Positions 33,786-43,252 of a stretch of 56,409 bases of DNA are shown in pieces. Under the pieces are notes generated by a model that saw only the letters and a program-made list of their open reading frames with translations, searched no databases and was not told the origin of the DNA. Positions within the stretch are counted from its first letter, which is position 1. Each line of letters begins with the position of its first letter. Position numbers and translations under genes: made by a program. Origin of the DNA: HGM12587 sp964602445 (GTDB taxonomy: Bacteria; Bacillota; Clostridia; Lachnospirales; Lachnospiraceae); contig CAZRQV010000010.1 of assembly GCA_964602445.1 (NCBI GenBank), positions 1 through 56,409 of the forward strand, read 5' to 3'.

Positions 33786-35030
33786 CTAATTAAAGTTTTT
33801 GAGTCGAACCTCTTCTTCGTGCTTACGTTCTCCCCACTTCTGCACATTTAATACCATTCCAATTTCAATGAGCAGGAAAATGGTCGCTGTACCGCCATAA
33901 CTGATAAACGGTAATGTAACCCCTGTATTCGGCATAGAACCTGTTACTACCGCAATGTTCATCACTACCTGAAGTGCAATATGACAAAACACGCCGGTTG
34001 CCAGCATCCTGCCAAACAGATCCTCTGCTCTCTGAGCAATGGTAAAAACACGATATAACAAATAAAGGAACATCAGCATCAGCAATGTTGCTCCCATGAC
34101 TCCAAGCTCTTCGCAGACGATGGAAAAGATAAAGTCATTATACGGTTCCGGGATTTTTCCCAGCTTCTGAATACTGTTTCCCAGACCTTTTCCAAACAGA
34201 CCGCCAGAACCAATGGCATACAACGCCTGCAGACTCTGATAACTGGTATCAGACTCATAGGAATACGGATCCAGCCATGCACGGATACGTGTCAGACGAA
34301 AACCTTCTCCGGCACTTTCCGGATCTACCGGTCCCTGATTGATCAGTACATAAATAAGAATGGCACCTCCTACTGCTGCAAGCAGCACCGCCGCATAAAA
34401 TAATGCTGATTTTGGATGCCAGGAAAAATACATGACCACGCCGATCAGGGCGATGATCAGGGCACTGCTCATATTATCACTGATTACTCCAAGAAAACCT
34501 GCCAGCGCAACTCCCGGAACAGCAATGACTGCTGTCACTACCCAATGTTTCAATTTAAATTTTTTCCATTTGAGTTCCCGGACCCCAAATTTATCGATCA
34601 AATAAGCGGTGGAAACGATCACGGCAATCTTTACCGGCTCTGCTACCTGAAAAGAGATCGGTCCAAATTTTACCCAGCGTGTAGCCCCATTGGCAGTAAT
34701 GGACAGTGATGGAATCTTCAGGATCAGTGTCAAACCGATCGATAAAATGATCGCCAACATAACGATCGGTTTCTTTTTCCAAAAATGATAGTTAATGCAG
34801 GATACGATGTACATTACAAAGATCCCCACTGCAGACATCAATGCCTGGTTTTTCAAAAAATGCATGGAGTCATAATTGTAAGCTTTGGTCATACTGCATT
34901 TATAATAGCTTGCACTGTAAACCATGATCAAACCGAACACGATCAGAAACATAGTAATTACGATTAGATTTGTATCCAGCCCTCGGTTTCCCAGAATCCA
35001 GAAACGGCTGGTCTTTCTTTTTTCTGCCAA
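33786..35030 (-). CDS. FtsW/RodA/SpoVE-family peptidoglycan polymerase
   Basis: About 414 residues with about ten membrane spans. SEDS-family motifs are visible: VYSASYYKC, QVAEPVKIAVIV, the loop FRLTRIRAWLDPY, SLQALYAIGSGGLFGKGLGNS, FIFSIVCEELGVMG and NTGVTLPFISYGGTA. These match FtsW/SpoVE better than RodA, but the paralogue cannot be settled. The start is set at TTG 35030, which has AGAAGGA 7 bases upstream. An ATG at 35051 has no ribosome site and would lie at or before the predicted transcription start. SEDS proteins polymerise glycan strands together with a class B PBP, which is not present in the window. Confidence 0.9.
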   Translation of the reverse strand: MAEKRKTSRFWILGNRGLDTNLIVITMFLIVFGLIMVYSASYYKCSMTKAYNYDSMHFLKNQALMSAVGIFVMYIVSCINYHFWKKKPIVMLAIILSIGLTLILKIPSLSITANGATRWVKFGPISFQVAEPVKIAVIVSTAYLIDKFGVRELKWKKFKLKHWVVTAVIAVPGVALAGFLGVISDNMSSALIIALIGVVMYFSWHPKSALFYAAVLLAAVGGAILIYVLINQGPVDPESAGEGFRLTRIRAWLDPYSYESDTSYQSLQALYAIGSGGLFGKGLGNSIQKLGKIPEPYNDFIFSIVCEELGVMGATLLMLMFLYLLYRVFTIAQRAEDLFGRMLATGVFCHIALQVVMNIAVVTGSMPNTGVTLPFISYGGTATIFLLIEIGMVLNVQKWGERKHEEEVRLKNFN

Positions 35031-35054
35031 TTTTTTTCCTTCTTTCAACATATA

Positions 35055-35082
35055 ACTATACAAATACTATCACAAAAAACAA
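35055..35082 (-). promoter_or_regulatory. Weak promoter candidate before the FtsW-family gene
   Basis: TTGTTT, 16 bases, TATAGT on the minus strand. The expected start near 35048 lies downstream of the ATG at 35051, favouring TTG 35030 as the initiation codon. The -35 overlaps the T-run of the folA terminator. Confidence 0.4.
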
Positions 35083-35114
35083 AAGCTTGCCATAGAATTA
35101 TGACAAGCTTTTTA
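35079..35114 (-). terminator. Terminator of the thyA-folA operon
   Basis: Arms AAAAGCTTGTCATA and TATGGCAAGCTTTT with a 4-base loop, then TTTTTT on the minus strand, 12 bases beyond the folA stop. Confidence 0.88.
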
Positions 35115-35125
35115 AATTTTAGAAA

Positions 35126-35620
35126 TTATACTCTCTCATAACGGACAAACTGATATTCCAGATCAAAATAGGTCTGTTCATCGCTTTCTCCGGTTACTTC
35201 CCATTCCGGCATTTCGTCAAGATTCGGGAAATGTGCGTCTGCTTCATATGCGTGTGCGATCTTTGTTACATGCGCAAGTTTGCAATATGGTAAAAACTGT
35301 TTATAGATCGTATCACCGCCGATCACATAAATCTTATCATCTTCGTATTCTTTGGCAGCTTCCAGTGCTTCTTCTACACTGTGAACAACGATTGCGCCTT
35401 CTGCTTTAAATTCCGGATTTTTGGTCAAAATAATATTTACACGGTTCTTTAATGGACGGCCGCCCGGAAATGTTTCCAATGTTTTTCTTCCTAAGATCAC
35501 AACTTTTCCTTCTCCGCTGGTCTCTTCACGGAAAAATTTCATATCTGACGGAATGCTTACTAAAAGCTTTCCTTTGTTGCCAATAGCCCAATTTTCATCA
35601 ACTGCTACGATTAAATTCAT
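35126..35620 (-). CDS. folA: Dihydrofolate reductase
   Basis: 164 residues. MNLIVAVDENWAIGNKGKLLVSIPSDMKFFREET contains the Met20-type loop and the active-site acidic residue region. GKVVILGRKTLETFPGGRPLKNRVNIILT is the NADPH-binding stretch, and YVIGGDTIYKQFLPYC is the conserved GG motif. It reduces dihydrofolate produced by the thymidylate synthase encoded just upstream (43-base gap), so the pair works as one dTMP cycle. Confidence 0.96.
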   Translation of the reverse strand: MNLIVAVDENWAIGNKGKLLVSIPSDMKFFREETSGEGKVVILGRKTLETFPGGRPLKNRVNIILTKNPEFKAEGAIVVHSVEEALEAAKEYEDDKIYVIGGDTIYKQFLPYCKLAHVTKIAHAYEADAHFPNLDEMPEWEVTGESDEQTYFDLEYQFVRYERV

Positions 35621-35663
35621 CGATTTCCCTCTATACTTTCTTATTTATTTTCGTCTTTCTGCA

Positions 35664-36512
35664 CTACACTGCGATCGGAATATTCTTCACCTGCGGACCT
35701 GCCACATAATCTTCTACAATCAGATCGTCGGTTGTAAATGCATAAAAATCTTTCACTTCCGGATTCAAGGAAACCTTTGGTGCCGGATACTGCGGTCTCT
35801 GAATCAGTTCTTTGATGATATCCACATGTCTGTCATAAATATGACAGTCTGAAATCACATGAAGAAGTTCCCCAGGAACCATATCACACACCTGTGCAAG
35901 CATCATCACTAAGATCGCATACTGACATACGTTCCAGTTGTTTGCTGCCAGAATATCCTGAGAACGCTGATTTAAGATTGCATTCAGTCTTGGCTTTTCT
36001 TCATCTTTTCTCTGAGTTACATTAAATGTCATGCTGTAAGCACATGGATACAGATTCATTTCATGAAGATCCTGATGTACATAGATATTCGTCATGATTC
36101 TGCGACTGTATGGATTATTCTTCAGATCATAGATCACACGGTCTACCTGATCCATCATTCCTTCTTTATACTGATGCTTCACACTCATCTGATAACCATA
36201 AGCTTTTCCAATGGAACCATCCGGATCTGCCCATTCATCCCATACATGTGGTTTCAGATCATGGATATTGTTTGATTTTCTCTGCCAGATCCATAAAATT
36301 TCATCCATGCAGCTCTTTAATGCTGTCTTTCGCAGCGTCAATGCCGGAAATTCTTTGGACAAATCATAACGGTTTGTCACACCGAATTTTTTGATCGTAT
36401 ATGCATAAGCTCCGTCTTCCCATTTCGGACGTACTTTTTCCCCTTCTGTGCTGACACCGTTTTCAATAATGTCCTGACACATTTCGATAAATACTTTATC
36501 TGCGTAACTCAT
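35664..36512 (-). CDS. thyA: Thymidylate synthase (ThyA type)
   Basis: About 282 residues from ATG 36512 (GGAG upstream); in-frame upstream sequence is not needed. It methylates dUMP to dTMP with methylene-THF. Visible motifs: NPYSRRIMTNIY (phosphate Arg region), the catalytic NLYPCAYSMTFNVT, NQRSQDILAANNWNV and the C-terminal HIYDRHVDIIKELI. The residue after the nucleophilic Cys is A, where classical ThyA has H (PCH). All other sites are kept, so activity is likely. It is cotranscribed with folA. Confidence 0.94.
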   Translation of the reverse strand: MSYADKVFIEMCQDIIENGVSTEGEKVRPKWEDGAYAYTIKKFGVTNRYDLSKEFPALTLRKTALKSCMDEILWIWQRKSNNIHDLKPHVWDEWADPDGSIGKAYGYQMSVKHQYKEGMMDQVDRVIYDLKNNPYSRRIMTNIYVHQDLHEMNLYPCAYSMTFNVTQRKDEEKPRLNAILNQRSQDILAANNWNVCQYAILVMMLAQVCDMVPGELLHVISDCHIYDRHVDIIKELIQRPQYPAPKVSLNPEVKDFYAFTTDDLIVEDYVAGPQVKNIPIAV

Positions 36513-36687
36513 GAAATCACTCCAGTCTTTTTTCCTTAAATCTATGTCCTGCAACAATTGCAAGGACGTTTCGTATATCATACCATTAAATACCTGCCCT
36601 GTTCAATCCCAAAATTCCGAAAACTGTTTTTGGCACTGCTCTCGCACAGACGCTACTTTCTGTACTGTTTCTGCTCCACAGCAGCAA

Positions 36688-36726
36688 AAAATGAGTCAGA
36701 AAGCAAACCGCTTTTTGACTCATTTT
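36688..36726. terminator. Bidirectional-looking terminator between asd and thyA
   Basis: Arms AAAATGAGTCAGAAAGC and GCTTTTTGACTCATTTT with a 5-base loop. It is followed by Ts on the minus strand, so it ends the argH-asd transcript. The remaining 36513-36777 shows nothing else that can be named. Confidence 0.85.
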
Positions 36727-36777
36727 CTTATTTCACTCATAATTCTATTACAATACAGAAAAGAAATGTTTCCCGGA

Positions 36778-37863
36778 TTATTTCTTTGTAATATATCCTT
36801 TTGCTTTTAATGTTTCTGCACAAAGTACCGCACCGCCGGCTGCACCGCGAACAGTATTATGAGAAAGACCTACAAATTTAAAATCATAGATGGAATCTTC
36901 ACGGATTCGTCCGATCGATACACCCATTCCGTTTTCGAAGTTTACATCTAACTGAACCTGTGGACGGTTATCTTCTTCCATATACTTGATAAACTGCTTC
37001 GGAGCACTTGGAAGTTCTGCTTCCTGTGGGAATCCTTTAAAGTTCACTAATTTTTCAATCAGCTGTTCTTTGGTTGGTTTCTTGCGGAATTTTACGAATA
37101 CTGCTGCTGTATGTCCGTTTAATACCGGCACACGGATACACTGACAGGTGATCTTTGGTTCTTCTGCTTTTACGATCACACCGTTTTCAATGTGTCCCCA
37201 GATACGAAGCGGTTCCTGTTCTGATTTTTCTTCTTCCCCGCCGATGTATGGAATGATATTTCCAACCATTTCCGGCCATTCTTTGAATGTTTTACCTGCA
37301 CCGGAAATTGCCTGATAAGTTGTTGCTACCACTTCATATGGTTCAAATTCTTTCCATGCAGTCAATGCAGGTGCATAGCTCTGAATAGAACAATTTGGTT
37401 TTACTGCAATAAATCCTCTCTTGGTTCCAAGACGTTTTTTCTGGAATTCGATCACATCGAAATGTTCCGGATTTACTTCCGGCACTACCATCGGAACGTC
37501 CGGTGTCCATCTGTGAGCACTGTTGTTAGAAACTACCGGTGTTTCTGTTTTTGCATATTCTTCTTCGATCGCCTTGATCTCATCTTTTGACATATCCACT
37601 GCGCTGAATACAAAATCCACGGTAGAAGCAACTTTTTCCACTTCATTGACATTCATTACAACGATGTTTTTCACTGCTTCCGGCATTGGAGTATCCATTT
37701 TCCAACGTCCGCCCACTGCTTCTTCATAAGTTTTTCCGGCACTTCTTGGACTTGCTGCGATTGTTACCACTTCAAACCAAGGATGATTTTCTAAGAGAGA
37801 AATAAATCTCTGTCCTACCATACCTGTGCCGCCAAGAATACCTACACGTAATTTTTCACTCAT
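36778..37863 (-). CDS. asd: Aspartate-semialdehyde dehydrogenase
   Basis: 361 residues. It reduces aspartyl phosphate to aspartate semialdehyde for lysine, threonine, methionine and diaminopimelate synthesis. GILGGTGMVGQRFISLL binds NADP. KPNCSIQSYAP carries the catalytic Cys, AISGAGKTFKEWPEM follows, and RVPVLNGHTAAVFVKF contains the catalytic His. Its length and these motifs fit the archaeal/fungal-type branch, not the classic Gram-negative one. GAGGAG precedes the ATG. It lies 53 bases after argH and probably shares its promoter. Confidence 0.96.
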   Translation of the reverse strand: MSEKLRVGILGGTGMVGQRFISLLENHPWFEVVTIAASPRSAGKTYEEAVGGRWKMDTPMPEAVKNIVVMNVNEVEKVASTVDFVFSAVDMSKDEIKAIEEEYAKTETPVVSNNSAHRWTPDVPMVVPEVNPEHFDVIEFQKKRLGTKRGFIAVKPNCSIQSYAPALTAWKEFEPYEVVATTYQAISGAGKTFKEWPEMVGNIIPYIGGEEEKSEQEPLRIWGHIENGVIVKAEEPKITCQCIRVPVLNGHTAAVFVKFRKKPTKEQLIEKLVNFKGFPQEAELPSAPKQFIKYMEEDNRPQVQLDVNFENGMGVSIGRIREDSIYDFKFVGLSHNTVRGAAGGAVLCAETLKAKGYITKK

Positions 37864-37916
37864 TTTTTCTCCTCCTCATGGGAATTTTCCCAAGCTATAT
37901 TCCGGAATTTCTCCGT

Positions 37917-39311
<1,395 letters not shown>

Positions 39312-39353
39312 AACAACTCCTCACTTTATCCTACTAACGTATTAATTTCGTAA

Positions 39354-39382
39354 ATATTAACACAATTTATCATTTTCATCAA
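39354..39382 (-). promoter_or_regulatory. Promoter of argH-asd
   Basis: TTGATG, 17 bases, TAATAT on the minus strand; the expected start is near 39347, giving a short leader of about 36 bases. Confidence 0.7.
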
Positions 39383-39454
39383 CCACTTTTCCAGTCATTT
39401 TAAAAATACCTATTCCTGTTTATCGGTACTCTGCATACCGTAACGCTCTGTTTT

Positions 39455-40099
39455 CTATAACGTTCTGCCAGCTTCCCTTTCTTTGGCTTCCCGCTGAGAA
39501 AATACACAGCCGCAGTAATTCTGCCGGTATAATTCGTATTCTTTTGACAGTTCCGTGGAACGCTGATAGCCATTTTTCTTTTTAAAATCAGAGGTCAGAT
39601 GCTTGATCCCGTATTCTTTTTCCAGCATTTCTCCAATCTCATTTAACTTTTCCGCATTTTTCAGAGGACTGATGGATAACGTGGTCGTAAAATAATCATA
39701 GCCGCCTTGTTTTGCCAACATCGCACTTTCTCTCATCCGCAGTTCATAACAGCGAAAACAGCGTTCGCCGCCTTCCGGCACCTGCTCCAGCCCCTTCGCC
39801 ATTTCATAAAACCGTTTCGTATCATATGCCCCTTCGATGTAAGAAATCGGATGTTTTGCCGGAAACTGTTCAATCAACCGTTTCTGCTCTGCTGCCCGTT
39901 CCCGATATTCCTCCGGAGGGTAAATGTTCGGATTATAATAAAAGACTGTAATCTCAAAATATTTTGATAAATATTCCAATACATAACTACTGCACGGTGC
40001 ACAGCAGCTGTGCAGGAACAATCTTGGAACTTGTTCTTCTTTCTGCAATTTTTCTATCAGTCCGTCTAATTCCCGCTGATAATTTCTTTTATTTGCCAT
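39455..40099 (-). CDS. queH: Epoxyqueuosine reductase QueH
   Basis: 214 residues. QueH catalyses the last step of tRNA queuosine synthesis, reducing epoxyqueuosine to queuosine. The conserved cysteine sets are present: HSCCAPCSSYV near the N-terminus (adjacent CC) and GERCFRCYELRM in the middle. FTTTLSISPLKNAEKLNEIG and NYCGCVFS also match the family (former DUF208). AAGGAAGAAATCAA precedes the ATG. It is divergent from the ABC transporter genes. Confidence 0.92.
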   Translation of the reverse strand: MANKRNYQRELDGLIEKLQKEEQVPRLFLHSCCAPCSSYVLEYLSKYFEITVFYYNPNIYPPEEYRERAAEQKRLIEQFPAKHPISYIEGAYDTKRFYEMAKGLEQVPEGGERCFRCYELRMRESAMLAKQGGYDYFTTTLSISPLKNAEKLNEIGEMLEKEYGIKHLTSDFKKKNGYQRSTELSKEYELYRQNYCGCVFSQREAKEREAGRTL

Positions 40100-40184
40100 T
40101 TGATTTCTTCCTTAAAAAATATATTTTGCAACTAAGATGGCGTGGATAGTCAATGATAACATCATTTTTTCAAAAAGACCCACG

Positions 40185-40212
40185 TTACCTTTTTTATCCT
40201 ATTTCATAAAAT
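40185..40212 (+). promoter_or_regulatory. Candidate promoter of the ABC transporter pair
   Basis: TTACCT, 16 bases, TAAAAT, with GGAGG and the ATG following within 31 bases. A small hairpin with a T tract at about 40153-40170 lies upstream. No known riboswitch motif is recognised in 40100-40242. Confidence 0.4.
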
Positions 40213-40242
40213 AGTATATAAGAAAATCGGAGGTGTGTAAAT

Positions 40243-41016
40243 ATGATTCCCCTTCTCACAATCTCTGACGTTGACTACTCCTATCACGAACTGTCCGGGG
40301 AAACAAAAGCACTGGAACATATTACTTTTTCTGTCAATTCCGGAGAATTTATCGCCATTGTCGGTCCTTCCGGCTGCGGAAAATCCACACTGCTTTCTAT
40401 GATCGCAGGCTTACTCTCTCCTGAAAATGGGAAGATTTCGCTAAGCGGTGCACCGATTGCCTCTGCCAGAGCACGGATTGGTTATATGCTTCAGAAGGAC
40501 CATCTTTTTGAATGGCGTACCGTTTTAAGCAATATTTTACTCGGTCTGGAAATTCAGCACCGCATGAATGAAACCTCCAAAGCCAACGCAATGCGAATGC
40601 TGAAAACCTACGGTTTGGACTCCTTCTCCGACTCCAGACCGTCTCAGCTGTCCGGCGGTATGCGCCAAAGAGCCGCCTTGATCCGCACACTGGTTCTGGA
40701 ACCGGATTTGCTTCTTTTAGATGAACCGTTTTCTGCTCTGGACTATCAGACGCGCCTTTCTGTCGCTGATGATATCTGGAAAATCATAAAAAAGGAAGAA
40801 AAAACAGCCATTTTAGTCACGCATGATCTTTCTGAAGCAGTCAGTATGGCCGACCGCATCCTGATTTTAAGCACCCGCCCCGGACGTCTGATCGGTGATG
40901 TTCCGATTCATTTTGAGGGACTTTCCGAAGATTCCCCGATGAACCGCAGAAATGCCAAAGAATTCAAATCTTATTTTAATTTGATCTGGAAGGAGCTGAA
41001 CAGCCATGACACCTAA
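40243..41016 (+). CDS. ABC transporter ATP-binding protein (SsuB/TauB/NrtD-like)
   Basis: 257 residues. Walker A GPSGCGKST, Q-loop LQKDHLFEW, signature LSGGMRQR, Walker B LLLLDEP, D-loop SALD and the switch His in VTHDLSEAVSMADRI are all present. The length, the LSTRPGRLI tail and the pairing with a BPD-type permease place it in the nitrate/sulfonate/taurine/thiamine-precursor importer family. The substrate cannot be deduced because no binding protein is nearby. It overlaps the permease gene by 11 bases. Confidence 0.93.
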   Translation: MIPLLTISDVDYSYHELSGETKALEHITFSVNSGEFIAIVGPSGCGKSTLLSMIAGLLSPENGKISLSGAPIASARARIGYMLQKDHLFEWRTVLSNILLGLEIQHRMNETSKANAMRMLKTYGLDSFSDSRPSQLSGGMRQRAALIRTLVLEPDLLLLDEPFSALDYQTRLSVADDIWKIIKKEEKTAILVTHDLSEAVSMADRILILSTRPGRLIGDVPIHFEGLSEDSPMNRRNAKEFKSYFNLIWKELNSHDT

Positions 41017-41806
41017 TTTATCTCCTGCACAGGCCGCTTATGTACGGCATCATAAGCGGCAGAAGATCCTGATCAGACTATGCCAGCTGCTGATTCTGAC
41101 AGTCTTTCTCACCCTTTGGGAAACTGCGGTGCAGGCTCATTGGATCGATGGATTCATCTTCAGCAGTCCCTCTCTGATCTGTAAGACTTTTTACCGTATG
41201 TGTGCAGATGGTTCCTTTTTCCTGCACCTTGGAACAACTTTGGGAGAAGTCTTTCTCAGCTTCTTTCTCATTACCGTTTTAGGATATCTGACCGCCATAC
41301 TGTTATGGTTTTTCCCAAATCTATCCAAAATACTGGAACCCTACTTTGTCGTCCTAAACAGCCTCCCAAAATCAGCACTGGCTCCCCTTTTGATCGTCTG
41401 GCTGGGTGCTAATATCCGCACGATCATCGTAGCCGGTATTTCCGTTGCCGTCTTTGGAACGATTCTTTCTCTTTATACTGCATTTACCGACTCCGATCCG
41501 GAAGATCAACTGCTCATTTACACCCTTTCCGGAAACAGGTACCATATCCTGACAAAGGTTCTTTTCCCGTCCACACTGCCTACACTGATTTCTTTGATGA
41601 AAGTCAATATCGGGCTGGCACTGGTGGGTGTGATCATCGGAGAATTCCTGGCTGCCCGACAGGGACTGGGATACCTGATCATTTACGGATCACAGGTATT
41701 TAAACTGGATCTGGTCATTTTGTCTATCGTGATCCTTTGCGTCGTAGCCGTTGGACTTTACAGCCTGATCAGTCTTCTGGAAAAAGCACTGCATCAACGA
41801 TTCTAA
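41006..41806 (+). CDS. ABC transporter permease (SsuC/TauC-like)
   Basis: 266 residues with about six membrane spans. The EAA-type coupling loop is seen around LSGNRYHILTKVLFPSTLPTLISLMKVNIGLALVGVIIGEF. The start overlaps the end of the ATPase gene, indicating translational coupling. No substrate-binding protein gene follows: the next gene is convergent. The solute-binding subunit must be encoded elsewhere or is lost. Confidence 0.92.
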   Translation: MTPNLSPAQAAYVRHHKRQKILIRLCQLLILTVFLTLWETAVQAHWIDGFIFSSPSLICKTFYRMCADGSFFLHLGTTLGEVFLSFFLITVLGYLTAILLWFFPNLSKILEPYFVVLNSLPKSALAPLLIVWLGANIRTIIVAGISVAVFGTILSLYTAFTDSDPEDQLLIYTLSGNRYHILTKVLFPSTLPTLISLMKVNIGLALVGVIIGEFLAARQGLGYLIIYGSQVFKLDLVILSIVILCVVAVGLYSLISLLEKALHQRF

Positions 41807-41863
41807 AAAACGATCCTCCATTATAAAGATTCGAATGCACTCTATTTTCTTCTTTGCCATACT

Positions 41864-41895
41864 AAAAACGTCTTGAACCCTGAGATTCAAGACGC
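41864..41895 (-). terminator. Terminator of the DUF5131 transcript
   Basis: Arms CGTCTTGAA and TTCAAGACG with an 8-base loop, and TTTTT following on the minus strand, 17 bases beyond the DUF5131 stop. Confidence 0.8.
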
Positions 41896-41911
41896 TACAT
41901 AATTACAATAT

Positions 41912-42742
41912 TTATAAAGATTCTTTTGGTTTTCGTTTCGCTTCCATGGCTGCTTTCATCGCTGCTTTGCGATCATAAATTGCAGCAACTTCCGCTTCGA
42001 TATCCTTCGGTGGATTGTTCAGACCGCTTCGCAGTGCCTGCACCATCTGTTCCGTACGATTACGGATCTTATATTCTTTCCCATCTTTCATAAAAATATT
42101 TCCCGTCTGCCCAAAAATAAACTGCACGTTATATTTTACGCAAGCCTGATAAACACGCTCTACCCACTCATAATGCAGCGGTCGGGATCCCAGATAGTTT
42201 TCACCGCCTGCCAGTACCGTTTCAATCTTGCCGTCAGCAAGATATTTTTCAATATCAATTTCACCAATAAACGGTTTTAAACTTACCCAGCGATGCTTTG
42301 CAGGAAGATCTAATAAATACGGCATTCTCTGCTCCAGACGCTTCTGATTTTCACAGGAAACAGAAAAAGAGACATTCTCCCATCCATCTCCCCAATCATA
42401 CGGAAGACAATCCTTGATACGTTCTGCACGTTTTGTCAGCAAGGAAAAGGTTACGTCCGGACGACGACGGATCATATTCCATGCTTCTGTACGCCATTCA
42501 TCGGCTTCTTCTAAGAAAAAGTCACTGGCCATGCAAACACGGACAAAAGATCCGCTGGGCAGTTTCCAATTACCGCTTCGGTCTTTTTTGATCGGCAGCG
42601 TAAAATCGGTCTTATTTTTAACGACCTCACTGGTATCTCTTCCATAACGTTTATCAAGAAAATAGGCATAGCAATTCTGACAGCCTTCGCTGTATTTATG
42701 GCATCCATGCCACGGGTTCCAGATTTTATCATTAAGATCCAT
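41912..42742 (-). CDS. DUF5131 (phage Gp37/Gp68-like) family protein
   Basis: 276 residues. NPWHGCHKYSEGCQNCYAY near the N-terminus supplies three cysteines (C14, C21, C24) that resemble an iron-sulfur site of the radical-SAM-like fold. VRVCMASDFF, FSLLTKRAERI and the VLAGGENYLGSRPLHYEW stretch are typical of DUF5131. Members occur in phages and bacterial chromosomes; the reaction is not known to me. It sits 13 bases after the marR-type gene and ends at its own terminator, so it may be part of that regulator's unit. Confidence 0.85.
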   Translation of the reverse strand: MDLNDKIWNPWHGCHKYSEGCQNCYAYFLDKRYGRDTSEVVKNKTDFTLPIKKDRSGNWKLPSGSFVRVCMASDFFLEEADEWRTEAWNMIRRRPDVTFSLLTKRAERIKDCLPYDWGDGWENVSFSVSCENQKRLEQRMPYLLDLPAKHRWVSLKPFIGEIDIEKYLADGKIETVLAGGENYLGSRPLHYEWVERVYQACVKYNVQFIFGQTGNIFMKDGKEYKIRNRTEQMVQALRSGLNNPPKDIEAEVAAIYDRKAAMKAAMEAKRKPKESL

Positions 42743-42755
42743 TGCAATTTTCTCC

Positions 42756-43184
42756 TTAAAGCTTGATTGTCTGTGTTTCCAAAACCTGATTTGCCTTTTG
42801 GATCAGGTTTACCATCGTATCAAATTCTTCTTGTCCCATTCCTTCCAGCAGATGCGCCAACTGCTCATTCATCTCCACCTTCGCATCTTCTACCAACTGC
42901 AATGCTTTCGGTGTTAATAAAATATAATACACCCGCTTATCACTCTGAGACTGTTCTTTCGTTATATAACCTTTTTCTGACAGAGAGGTCAGATATGCGG
43001 TAATCATCGGCTTTGATACGCCCAAAAGCTCCGCCAACATAACCGAAGTATGAGGCTTTGATGTTGCCGCAAGAATATTCAGCACTCCCATTTCACTGGG
43101 ACGAATCGGAAGATTCTTTTTCAACTCCATATAATTTCTGCTGAATTTGGAAAACACTGCATTGGCAGCCAAATATCGATCCAT
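42756..43184 (-). CDS. MarR-family transcriptional regulator
   Basis: About 142 residues from ATG 43184 (GAGGTG upstream). Winged helix-turn-helix: IRPSEMGVLNILAATSKPHTSVMLAELLGVSKPMITAYLTSLSEKGYI, then the wing KEQSQSDKRVYYILLTPKA. Flanking helices form the dimerisation domain. It is transcribed from a consensus promoter lying over the MATE stop codon and probably represses itself through the inverted repeat just downstream of the -10. The gene order (MATE exporter, MarR) suggests it controls drug export. Confidence 0.9.
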   Translation of the reverse strand: MDRYLAANAVFSKFSRNYMELKKNLPIRPSEMGVLNILAATSKPHTSVMLAELLGVSKPMITAYLTSLSEKGYITKEQSQSDKRVYYILLTPKALQLVEDAKVEMNEQLAHLLEGMGQEEFDTMVNLIQKANQVLETQTIKL

Positions 43185-43202
43185 GAGACACCTCAATCAA
43201 AA

Positions 43203-43222
43203 TAGTTCATATAGATTAACCA
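43203..43222. promoter_or_regulatory. Candidate MarR operator
   Basis: On the minus strand TGGTTAAT and ATGAACTA, 4 bases apart, match as inverted arms at 6 of 8 positions. The site lies between the -10 box and the ribosome site of the marR-type gene, a usual place for autorepression. Confidence 0.4.
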
Positions 43223-43223
43223 T

Positions 43224-43252
43224 ATTATAGTCCGGCCATATGTTTCTGTCAA
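43224..43252 (-). promoter_or_regulatory. Consensus sigma-A promoter of the MarR gene
   Basis: TTGACA, exactly 17 bases, TATAAT on the minus strand: a perfect consensus match. The -35 contains the TGA stop codon of the MATE gene. Confidence 0.9.

Noticed and set aside
40100..40242. Riboswitch before the ABC transporter genes (thiamine type suspected from the family)
   Set aside because: No TPP CTGAGA core or other conserved riboswitch motif could be found; only a small hairpin.
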